NCBI RefSeq assembly: GCF_004346865.1
Contig: NZ_SMGR01000001.1
Location: forward strand, 1,364,001-1,428,000
Reading direction: 5' to 3'
Length of the DNA stretch: 64,000 nucleotides
DNA from: Shimia isoporae
Lineage (GTDB): Bacteria > Pseudomonadota > Alphaproteobacteria > Rhodobacterales > Rhodobacteraceae
How positions within the stretch are numbered: the first letter of the stretch is position 1; every line of letters begins with the position of its first letter. The position numbers and the translations under genes were made by a program. The notes under the pieces were generated by a model. It made no database searches and was not told the origin of the DNA. It was given only the letters and a program-made list of their open reading frames with translations. This document shows positions 1 to 7,393 of the stretch, piece after piece.

Positions 1-375
1 AAGAACGCGGGTGAAGCCATTGAAACTCTTCAAGAAAAGAAACCGGAGTTAGAGGTTTCCCCCGAGATCCGGATTGGTTTTCATCTAGAGGACGGGCAAG
101 CCGTCGTCACAATTGCGGACAATGGTATCGGGCTGCCGGTCGATCGAGCGCGGCTGTTTGAGCCCTATGTGACGACCCGAGACAAGGGAACCGGTCTTGG
201 TTTGCCGATTGTGAAAAAGATCATCGAAGAGCATGGCGGCCAGTTGGAACTGCTGGACGCGCCAAAGTTTGAAGGAAATTCGCACGTGGGCGCAATGGCG
301 AAGGTCATGCTGCCGGTCCAGAAGGCAGGACCAAGCACGGGTGAGGGCAATGAGAAAGGTGAGTTGGCAGTATGA
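1..375 (+). CDS. ntrY: Nitrogen-regulation sensor histidine kinase NtrY, C-terminal fragment
   Basis: The gene runs in from before the window; only about 124 C-terminal residues are present, reading in frame from base 1. They form the end of a HATPase_c domain: the N-box KNAGEAIE, the G1 box ADNGIGLP, the F-box LFEPYVTT and the G2 box GTGLGLPIVKK, followed by a short tail. NtrY is the membrane-bound kinase that phosphorylates NtrX in alphaproteobacteria and is linked to nitrogen and redox or respiratory control. The stop overlaps the ATG of ntrX (ATGA), so the two are translationally coupled. Family assignment is secure from the kinase boxes plus the ntrX neighbour; the sensory and membrane part cannot be seen. 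Confidence 0.9.
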   Translation, partial: KNAGEAIETLQEKKPELEVSPEIRIGFHLEDGQAVVTIADNGIGLPVDRARLFEPYVTTRDKGTGLGLPIVKKIIEEHGGQLELLDAPKFEGNSHVGAMAKVMLPVQKAGPSTGEGNEKGELAV

Positions 376-1799
376 GTGACATTCTGATCGTAGATGACGA
401 GCGCGACATTCGGGAATTGATATCCGATATTCTTGAAGACGAAGGTTTTGCTACGCGCAAGGCAGGCAATTCTGACGATGCCATGAAGGCCGTCACGGAA
501 AAGCAGCCAGCGCTGATGATCCTCGATATCTGGCTCAAAGACAGCAACATGGATGGCATCGACATTCTGAAGGCCGTGAAGCGGGATTATCCAGAAGTGC
601 CGGTCGTAATTATTTCCGGCCACGGGAATATCGAGATCGCCGTCGCAGCGATCAAACAGGGCGCGTATGACTTCATTGAGAAGCCATTCAATATCGACCA
701 ACTGATGGTAGTGATCCGCCGCGCAATGGAAACCAGCCGCTTGCGCCGCGAGAACACCGAATTGAAGCGACAGGACGGCGCGCCTTCGGAACTGATCGGC
801 GAAAGCGCTTCGTTCCGTACGTTGGTGAGCCAACTGGAGAAGGTGACTCGATCCAATGGGCGCGTGATGCTGACAGGCCCAGCCGGTGTCGGCAAAGACG
901 TGGCTGCGCGATTCATTCACGCGAACTCCAATCGGGCTTCGGGTCCCTTTGTGACGGTAAATTGTGCGGGCATGGATCCGGATCGCGTCGAGGAGATGTT
1001 GTTCGGCCGTGAAAGCGCTGAGCGGGGTGTTGAATCCGGGATGCTTGAGCAGGCACACGGTGGTATCATCTATTTCGACGAAGTCGCCGACATGCCGCTT
1101 GCCGCGCAATCGAAAATCCTGCGTGTGCTTGTGGACCAGCAATTCACCCGGGTTGGTGGCGCGGATAAGGTCAAGGTGGACCTGCGCGTAATTTCCTCGA
1201 CAAACAAAGACCTTATGGCGGAGATTGATGCCGGCACATTCCGTGAAGAGTTGTTCCATCGCCTGAACGTTGTGCCAATCGCCGTGCCGTCGCTTGAAGA
1301 GCGTCGCGAGGACATTCCCGCGCTTGCAGAGCACTTTATCGCGGGGTTCAACGAACAGCAGGGGCTGCCACTTAGAGTGCTGAGCGAAGATGCAATCGCG
1401 CTTATGCAGACGATGGTTTGGCCGGGCAATGTGCGGCAACTCAAGAACCTGATCGAGCGTGTGCTGATCCTTGGCGAAGGCAGCGGAGAAATCGAGGCGG
1501 CCGAGTTGCCAGAAGAAGGCGGATCAGGCGGTGGAGATGACGGGCGCGTGGTGTTGTCCGGAGCCTTGGCTACTTTGCCCTTGCGTGAGGCACGTGAAGC
1601 GTTTGAAAGGGAATATTTGCTGACCCAGATCAACAGGTTTGGTGGCAACATCAGTCGGACCGCGAATTTTGTCGGCATGGAGCGCAGCGCTCTTCACCGA
1701 AAGCTAAAGTCGCTTGGTGTGGTTACGTCCAACAAATCAGGCGCTCGTGTCGCCCGAGTATCCGAGGAAGATGACGACGAAGCGCGCAAGGCCGGATGA
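372..1799 (+). CDS. ntrX: NtrC-family response regulator NtrX (GAFTGA-less)
   Basis: A 475-residue response regulator. The receiver domain (residues 1-120) has the acidic pair D9/D10, phospho-acceptor D52, S82 and K104. The AAA+ domain has Walker A GPAGVGKD (169-176), Walker B GGIIYFDEVAD (230-240) and the arginine-finger region around FREELFHRLN. A Fis-type helix-turn-helix closes the protein (about 428-452, NISRTANFVGMERSALHRKL). The sigma54-contact motif GAFTGA, expected near residues 212-220, is replaced by GRESAERG, and Walker A departs from the usual GESGTGKE. The protein therefore probably works without sigma54, as is known for NtrC of Rhodobacter capsulatus. It is coupled to ntrY upstream and convergent with the lipoprotein genes downstream. 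Confidence 0.95.
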   Translation: MSDILIVDDERDIRELISDILEDEGFATRKAGNSDDAMKAVTEKQPALMILDIWLKDSNMDGIDILKAVKRDYPEVPVVIISGHGNIEIAVAAIKQGAYDFIEKPFNIDQLMVVIRRAMETSRLRRENTELKRQDGAPSELIGESASFRTLVSQLEKVTRSNGRVMLTGPAGVGKDVAARFIHANSNRASGPFVTVNCAGMDPDRVEEMLFGRESAERGVESGMLEQAHGGIIYFDEVADMPLAAQSKILRVLVDQQFTRVGGADKVKVDLRVISSTNKDLMAEIDAGTFREELFHRLNVVPIAVPSLEERREDIPALAEHFIAGFNEQQGLPLRVLSEDAIALMQTMVWPGNVRQLKNLIERVLILGEGSGEIEAAELPEEGGSGGGDDGRVVLSGALATLPLREAREAFEREYLLTQINRFGGNISRTANFVGMERSALHRKLKSLGVVTSNKSGARVARVSEEDDDEARKAG

Positions 1800-1817
1800 C
1801 GTCGGCCTTCGCTTTGC

Positions 1818-2249
1818 TTACAGCGGCTTGCTGAGATCAATCAGCACACGACCTCTGTCGGTGCGCATTCCGCATATATTCGGTGTCAAAGCAGGAAGTT
1901 TTGTCACTGGTGCAAAGCTGCGACCTGCGATTTGCTCATCTTTGCAGAACGGAATGGTCGCCCATTCATAGCCGCGGGCGATCATGCAACTGCGTGCGCC
2001 TTCGCGGCGTCTGGCTTCGTTGATGTCGTATTGTTCAATGCGGTGGCTGATAACGCGCCCCTGCGCGTCAAAAATCGGCACCCAGTCAGTCACAATTCGA
2101 GGTGGATAGCGGCTGGCGGCTTCCGAATTGCACGCACCTTGATCGATGTTGAGTTCAGTGCGGGTCACACCGGGTTTGTACATTTGACGAAAGTCCGTGC
2201 AACCGGCGATCAATGCAGCGACTGTGCAGATCAGGAGTGTTTTTTTCAT
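1818..2249 (-). CDS. Small putative lipoprotein, paralogue A
   Basis: A 143-residue protein starting MKKTLLICTVAALIAGC: a short lipoprotein signal peptide with lipobox LIAGC and lipidated Cys17. An upstream in-frame ATG at 2267 exists, but the internal start gives the proper signal peptide. The mature part has four further cysteines and ends in the motif NICGMRTDRGRVLIDLSKPL. The gene just upstream (2264-2731) ends with nearly the same motif, so the two are tandem paralogues, 14 bases apart and probably one transcript. I do not recognise a named family. The pattern of conserved cysteines and an R/K-G-Y motif suggests a small envelope protein. Function unknown. Confidence 0.8.
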   Translation of the reverse strand: MKKTLLICTVAALIAGCTDFRQMYKPGVTRTELNIDQGACNSEAASRYPPRIVTDWVPIFDAQGRVISHRIEQYDINEARRREGARSCMIARGYEWATIPFCKDEQIAGRSFAPVTKLPALTPNICGMRTDRGRVLIDLSKPL

Positions 2250-2263
2250 ATCCGCGCGTCCCT

Positions 2264-2731
2264 TCAAATCGGTTTGCTAAGGTCGATCAATGTGGAGCCG
2301 CCACCCTGGGTGCGCGCCGCACATATGTTCGGGCTTGCGCCGGAAGGCGGGCGGGAGACAGCTTGATATTGGCGTCCTGCCAATTGTTCTCTGGTACAAA
2401 TTGGGTGAATGACTTGTCTGTAGCCTTTGAGCGTCATGCAATCACTCAGGTGTTGTGCACGAAGCGGTTCATTGGCGTCTCGGGCTTGTATGTAGCTGCC
2501 GCCCCAACCGGGATAACCGCCATAGAAAGCCCCGTATCCGCCGTAGCCCGGCACGGATTGAGTGAAGACCGCAGCCGGAAATAGCGCGTTGGCTTCTTGG
2601 CGGCATTCAACGAAATTGCGGTTGGCGGTGTCACTCGAAACATTGGGTTTTGTATAGCTTACAAGGGAGGTAGGCCCGCAGGCAGATACAACGATTCCCA
2701 GAATCGCGAGCGTTGCCGACAATCGAAGCAT
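2264..2731 (-). CDS. Small putative lipoprotein, paralogue B
   Basis: A 155-residue protein starting MLRLSATLAILGIVVSAC, a lipoprotein signal with lipobox VSAC and Cys18. A longer frame begins at 2776, but the start at 2731 gives the signal peptide directly and has a purine-rich stretch upstream. The centre is Gly/Tyr/Pro-rich (GYGGYGAFYGGYPGWGG), absent from paralogue A. The C-terminus NICAARTQGGGSTLIDLSKP matches A. Both contain a Cys-Met-x3-G-Y element (CMTLKGY here, CMIARGY in A). It is the first gene of the pair and is divergent from trkA. Envelope location is inferred from the lipobox; function unknown. Confidence 0.8.
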   Translation of the reverse strand: MLRLSATLAILGIVVSACGPTSLVSYTKPNVSSDTANRNFVECRQEANALFPAAVFTQSVPGYGGYGAFYGGYPGWGGSYIQARDANEPLRAQHLSDCMTLKGYRQVIHPICTREQLAGRQYQAVSRPPSGASPNICAARTQGGGSTLIDLSKPI

Positions 2732-2853
2732 ACTGGAACCCCCTGATAACACTTCAAAAGAAAGCCCGATTGGCATTCAAAGGTCAATGGTAGTGTTTGA
2801 CGCGGAGAGAGGCTTCTGTCATTTCTTGGGCCGGAATCCGACGGGGAAAGCAC

Positions 2854-4230
2854 ATGAAGGTCATTATCTGCGGGGCCGGTCAGGTCGGGTGGCAAATTGC
2901 GCGCCATCTGTCAGGTGAGAACAACGATGTGACGGTCGTGGACAGCAATCCGGATCTTGTGCGTCGTGCAACCGATACGCTTGACGTTCAGGGCATCGCG
3001 GGGTTTGCGAGCTATCCCGAAATTCTGGATCGGGCGGGGGCCCGAGATGCGGACATGGTGATCGCGGCGACCTATTCCGATGAAGTCAACATGGTCACAT
3101 GTCAGGTGGCCCATTCCGTTTTTTCGGTTCCCAGAAAAATCGCCCGCCTCCGCAGCCGCTCCTATTTGAACGTTGTTTACTCGGACCTTTACCGCCGTGA
3201 GCATATGCCCATCGACGTGGTGATTTCGCCGGAACTTGAAGTCGCCGAAGCAGCGCTCAAACGCTTCAGTGCGCCTCGGGCGTTCGACACCGAGATGTTC
3301 TTTGGTGGCAAAGTGCAGATGCTGGGCATTCATCTGGATGAAGACTGTCCGGTCGTGAACACGCCTTTGCGCCAGTTGACCGATCTGTTTTCAACGTTGC
3401 GTGCCGTTGTGGTTGGTGTACGCCGGCGCGGCAGTCTTTTTGCGCCGGAACCTGGTGACCAACTTTTTGTCGGGGACGAGATCTATGTCTTTACGTTCGC
3501 CGAGGATGTGGCTCGGACAATGGAAGTTTTCGGTAAAACTCAGCGCCATCAGGAACGGGCAATCATCATCGGCGGCGGCAACGTCGGCTTGATGGTTGCG
3601 CAGCGTCTGGAAACTCAGGCGCGACGTGTCAGAACCAAGGTGATCGAACGAGATCGCGCTACGGCGGAGAAGGCGGCAGAAGCTCTGGAGCGAACAATTG
3701 TGCTCAACGGCGACGGGTTGGACAGTGCGCTTTTGTCGGAGGCCGGTGTCGAACGCGCGGACGCGGTTCTTGCCGTTACAGACGATGACAAGACCAACAT
3801 GCTGGCTTCCGTGCGCGCAAAAAGTGCGGGTTGTCCGTTGGCGATTGCGCTTATCAACGATCCGACATTGGCTCCTCTGATGCAGCCGTTGGACATTGAT
3901 GCGTTCATCAATCCGCGGGCCACGACCGTTAGCTCGATCCTTCGTCACATCCGCCATGGGCGTGTAAAAGCAGTGTATTCCGTGGGAGATGCCGAGGCTG
4001 AAATCATCGAAGCTGAAGTCTTGTCTACATCGCCGATTGCGGGGCAGCTTCTTCGCGACATCGACTTTCCAGAGGGAGTGTTGATTGGTGCCATTCTCAA
4101 GGGGCAAGAGGTCCACAAGCCGCGCGGCGGCATTCGGATTGAAGAAGGTGACGTGATTGCGCTGTTCAGTCTGGCGGCTGACGTGCCCGAGGTAGAACGT
4201 TTGCTTCAAGTCTCGATCGACTTCTTCTGA
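2854..4230 (+). CDS. trkA: Trk potassium uptake system, NAD-binding subunit TrkA
   Basis: A 458-residue peripheral subunit gating the TrkH potassium channel. Two RCK modules in tandem are visible: an N-terminal Rossmann fold starting MKVIICGAGQVGWQIA (GxGxxG) with an acidic residue after strand 2 (VVDSN), and a second one starting around residue 230 (AIIIGGGNVGLMVAQ), each followed by a TrkA_C domain. The length equals the usual TrkA. The frame is open back to 2797, but ATG at 2854 gives the family N-terminus. trkH follows 4 bases after the stop, giving a trkAH operon, usual in alphaproteobacteria close to ntrYX. Confidence 0.96.
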   Translation: MKVIICGAGQVGWQIARHLSGENNDVTVVDSNPDLVRRATDTLDVQGIAGFASYPEILDRAGARDADMVIAATYSDEVNMVTCQVAHSVFSVPRKIARLRSRSYLNVVYSDLYRREHMPIDVVISPELEVAEAALKRFSAPRAFDTEMFFGGKVQMLGIHLDEDCPVVNTPLRQLTDLFSTLRAVVVGVRRRGSLFAPEPGDQLFVGDEIYVFTFAEDVARTMEVFGKTQRHQERAIIIGGGNVGLMVAQRLETQARRVRTKVIERDRATAEKAAEALERTIVLNGDGLDSALLSEAGVERADAVLAVTDDDKTNMLASVRAKSAGCPLAIALINDPTLAPLMQPLDIDAFINPRATTVSSILRHIRHGRVKAVYSVGDAEAEIIEAEVLSTSPIAGQLLRDIDFPEGVLIGAILKGQEVHKPRGGIRIEEGDVIALFSLAADVPEVERLLQVSIDFF

Positions 4231-4234
4231 CGCC

Positions 4235-5755
4235 ATGACTTCGCGCGATCTGAAACTGCCTCTGTTTCTCTATCTGGTCGCGGTGTCCGGAGTTGCGATG
4301 TACGCACCGGCGATTGTGGCATCTGTTCAGCGGTTTCATTTCATTGCCCGCATGTTTTTCTACAGCGGAACTTTGGTGCTGTTTGTTTGTGCACTGATTG
4401 CGCTCGCCTTGGCTGGAACGCAACGGTTTACGCGCACCGTCGACAATCTGCGCGCGCTATTTTTCGGCTTCACGATTTTGCCGGCGATCCTTGCGATCCC
4501 TTACTATGAGGCAATGGGATCCATCACCTTTGTCGAAGCTTATTTCGAGATGGTCAGTAGCCTGACCACGACCGGCGCCAGCGTGATCAAATACCCGGCC
4601 GCTGTGCCGGATGCGATCCATCTTTGGCGCGGGCTTGTCGGGTGGCTCGGCGGGCTCCTGATGTGGGTTGCGGCCTCGGCCATTTTTGCACCCCTTGCTC
4701 TTGGTGGATACGAAGTTACCGCGCTCGGGGAACCGGGTCAGGCAACGACTGGCAGAGGGCAGATGCAACGCGCCGATCCGATGAAGCGCTGGGTACGCAG
4801 TCTCCAGATACTGCTGCCGATCTACATTGGGTTGACGTTTGCGCTTGGTCTGATGCTTGTGGTCCTTGGCGAGCGGCCCCTTTCGGCGGTGATGAACGCA
4901 ATGGCGACGATGTCGACAAGCGGTATCACAACGGCATTTGGCGTGTCCGAAGGGTTAGCGGGGATCGGCGGTGAAGTGGTCATTTTCCTGTTTCTGTTGT
5001 TTGCACTGTCCCGTGCGACGTTCTCGGCGGACACAGGAAATGTGCGCCGCGCCAACCTTTGGCACGATCCTGAACTACGGCTCGGGTTCCTGATTGTCGT
5101 GATTGTTCCTTCGTTCCTGTTTTTGCGACATTGGGGAACCGCCCTTAACGATGGTTCCATGAACGACGTTGTCAGCGCCGCGAAGGCGGCTTGGGGCGGT
5201 TTGTTTACAGTCTTGAGTTTCCTGACGACCACCGGGTTTGAAAGCGCGCAGTGGTCTGTGGCGCAGGAATGGTCGGGCTTGGGGACGCCGGGGTTCATCC
5301 TGATGTCGCTTGCGCTTGTCGGAGGCGGCGTCGCGACAACGGCCGGCGGTGTGAAGCTTTTGAGAGTATATGCACTTTACCTTCAAGGCCTTGGCGAGAT
5401 GGAAAGGCTGGTGCATCCCTCCGTGGTTATTGGTAACCGCAAGGTCGGCCGTCGCCGCATTCGGCGTCGGGGCGCGGTCATTGCATGGGTGTTCTTCATG
5501 CTGTTTGCCATGTCTTTGGCGGCTATTACGATGACACTGGCCGCACTTGGGAGCAGCTTTGAAGACGCGCTGGTGCTTGCAATTTCGGCATTGACCACAA
5601 CCGGACCGCTGACACAGGTTGCTGCCGATACCCCAATTGATCTTTTTGAACTAAATGCAGCGCACAAGATGGTTCTTTGTGTAGCGATGGTTCTGGGGCG
5701 TCTGGAAACACTCGCGATTATTGCTTTGTTGTCGCCGGATCTGTGGCAGAAATGA
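4235..5755 (+). CDS. trkH: Trk potassium uptake system, membrane subunit TrkH
   Basis: A 506-residue polytopic membrane protein carrying K+ inward together with TrkA. The four pore-loop repeats of the SKT superfamily are visible, each around a filter sequence: SSLTTTGASV, ATMSTSGITTAFG, SFLTTTGFESA and SALTTTGPL, spread through the protein between hydrophobic helices. Length and topology are normal for the family. It begins 4 bases after trkA and so shares its transcript. Downstream is a 126-base gap to hfq that may hold the hfq promoter. Confidence 0.96.
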   Translation: MTSRDLKLPLFLYLVAVSGVAMYAPAIVASVQRFHFIARMFFYSGTLVLFVCALIALALAGTQRFTRTVDNLRALFFGFTILPAILAIPYYEAMGSITFVEAYFEMVSSLTTTGASVIKYPAAVPDAIHLWRGLVGWLGGLLMWVAASAIFAPLALGGYEVTALGEPGQATTGRGQMQRADPMKRWVRSLQILLPIYIGLTFALGLMLVVLGERPLSAVMNAMATMSTSGITTAFGVSEGLAGIGGEVVIFLFLLFALSRATFSADTGNVRRANLWHDPELRLGFLIVVIVPSFLFLRHWGTALNDGSMNDVVSAAKAAWGGLFTVLSFLTTTGFESAQWSVAQEWSGLGTPGFILMSLALVGGGVATTAGGVKLLRVYALYLQGLGEMERLVHPSVVIGNRKVGRRRIRRRGAVIAWVFFMLFAMSLAAITMTLAALGSSFEDALVLAISALTTTGPLTQVAADTPIDLFELNAAHKMVLCVAMVLGRLETLAIIALLSPDLWQK

Positions 5756-5881
5756 TGCGCTTGGTGCCAAGTGCTTGCATGAAATTAACATTTTGGGGTG
5801 GAAAGTCTGAAAATGCCGCTCCATACTCGCCACGCACGACTTACCGCACCCGATGCACACACAAGAACAAAGGCAAGTACA

Positions 5882-6121
5882 ATGGCTTCGGATCGTCAAA
5901 ATCTCCAAGACGCATTTTTAAATCATGTCCGGAAAACCAAGGTTCCGGTCACAATCTTTCTGATCAACGGTGTTAAGCTTCAGGGTGTTATTACCTGGTT
6001 TGACAATTTTTGTGTGTTGCTACGCCGAGATGGGCAGAGCCAGTTGGTCTACAAGCACGCGATCTCGACGATCATGCCTGCTCAGCCGATCTCGCTTTAT
6101 GAAGGTGAAGACGCCTCTTGA
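5882..6121 (+). CDS. hfq: RNA chaperone Hfq
   Basis: A 79-residue Sm-like protein. It starts [18 protein letters not shown]; the Sm1 motif covers [20 protein letters not shown] and the Sm2 motif is [10 protein letters not shown]. The frame is open upstream to 5798 but the conserved Hfq N-terminus fixes the start at 5882. The C-terminal tail after the Sm core is short and acidic, as in other alphaproteobacteria. Hfq forms a hexameric ring that pairs small RNAs with mRNAs. Its stop TGA overlaps the ATG of hflX by one base (TGATG), the standard hfq-hflX coupling. A candidate Hfq-type small RNA occurs at about 47.3 kb of this window. Confidence 0.98.
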   Translation: MASDRQNLQDAFLNHVRKTKVPVTIFLINGVKLQGVITWFDNFCVLLRRDGQSQLVYKHAISTIMPAQPISLYEGEDAS

Positions 6122-7392
6122 TGGAGCATGAAACGCAGGTCACCCGAGCATGGGTCCTGCATCCCGATATCACTGGCGCCGGCGACCGGCGTGAGGCCTC
6201 TTCCGCTTTGGAGGAGGCCGTTGCACTTGCCGCGGCATTGCCCGACCTGGAAGTGGTCGGATCCAACGTTGTGCGTCTTGCCAAAGCCCAACCGGGGACC
6301 TTGTTCGGTACCGGCAAGATCGAGGAGCTGCGCGGCTTATTGAAAGCCAACGAGATTGAACTCGTGCTGATTGATGGGCCGGTCAGCCCCGTCCAGCAAC
6401 GCAACCTCGAAAAGGAATGGAAAGTCAAAATCCTCGACCGCACGGGTTTGATCCTCGAGATTTTCTCGGACCGGGCCCGCACGCGTGAAGGCGTTTTGCA
6501 GGTAGAGATGGCGGCGTTGAGTTATCAGCGCACGCGGCTCGTCCGGGCTTGGACCCACCTTGAGCGTCAGCGAGGCGGATTGGGATTTGTCGGTGGCCCT
6601 GGCGAAACGCAAATCGAGGCTGACCGTCGGGCGATTGATGATCAACTGGTGCGTTTGCGTCGGCAGTTGGCCAAGGTGGTCAAAACCCGGGAGCTGCATC
6701 GCAAAGCGCGCGCCAAAGTACCGTTCCCGATTGTCGCATTGGTTGGCTACACGAACGCTGGAAAATCTACGCTTTTCAACCATGTGACGGGTGCTGAGGT
6801 GATGGCGAAAGATATGCTCTTCGCGACGCTGGACCCGACAATGCGTTCGGTGGAGCTTCCAGACGGCCCAGAGGTGATCCTGTCAGACACGGTGGGTTTC
6901 ATTTCCGATCTTCCAACCCAGTTGGTCGCCGCTTTTCGAGCGACTCTCGAAGAAGTTCTGGCTGCGGATTTGATCCTTCACGTCCGCGACATCGCACACG
7001 AAGAGACAGAACATCAGGCCGAGGACGTGAGATCTATTCTCGAAAGTCTTGGAGTGGACGACAACACACGCCAACTCGAGGTTTGGAACAAGATCGATCT
7101 GCTGGATGAAGATCATCGAGCGGCCGTGCTGGCGCGGGCCGACCGGGAGGAAGACATCTTGGCAGTTTCGGCTGTGACAGGAGAGGGCCTTCAGGCCTTG
7201 TTCAAGGCGATCGCGACCGCTCTTGAATCGGAGAAAAGTCGGGAAACCCTGTCGTTGAGCTTTGCTCAAGGTAAGGAACGCGCATGGTTGTTCAAGGAAG
7301 GTGTGGTCGAACAGGAAGAGCAAACCGAAGAAGGGTTTGCGCTGAGTGTTTACTGGACGCAAAAGCAGGCTCGGAAATTCGCCAGCCTTTGA
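6121..7392 (+). CDS. hflX: Ribosome-associated GTPase HflX
   Basis: A 423-residue GTPase that binds and splits stalled 70S ribosomes. The N-terminal HflX domain contains the glycine-rich loop VGGPGETQIE; the G domain has G1 GYTNAGKST, G3 DTVGF and G4 NKIDLLD. A TTG three bases earlier is also in frame, but ATG at 6121 is the likely start, overlapping the hfq stop. Length matches the family. The gene ends two bases before the converging penicillin-acylase gene, with no room for an intergenic terminator. Confidence 0.96.
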   Translation: MEHETQVTRAWVLHPDITGAGDRREASSALEEAVALAAALPDLEVVGSNVVRLAKAQPGTLFGTGKIEELRGLLKANEIELVLIDGPVSPVQQRNLEKEWKVKILDRTGLILEIFSDRARTREGVLQVEMAALSYQRTRLVRAWTHLERQRGGLGFVGGPGETQIEADRRAIDDQLVRLRRQLAKVVKTRELHRKARAKVPFPIVALVGYTNAGKSTLFNHVTGAEVMAKDMLFATLDPTMRSVELPDGPEVILSDTVGFISDLPTQLVAAFRATLEEVLAADLILHVRDIAHEETEHQAEDVRSILESLGVDDNTRQLEVWNKIDLLDEDHRAAVLARADREEDILAVSAVTGEGLQALFKAIATALESEKSRETLSLSFAQGKERAWLFKEGVVEQEEQTEEGFALSVYWTQKQARKFASL

Positions 7393-7393
7393 A

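Noticed and set aside
165-1439. 424-codon frame on the reverse strand opposite ntrX
   Set aside because: Rich in His, Arg and Cys, with no family match; it is a shadow of the ntrX gene, which has clear motifs in every domain.
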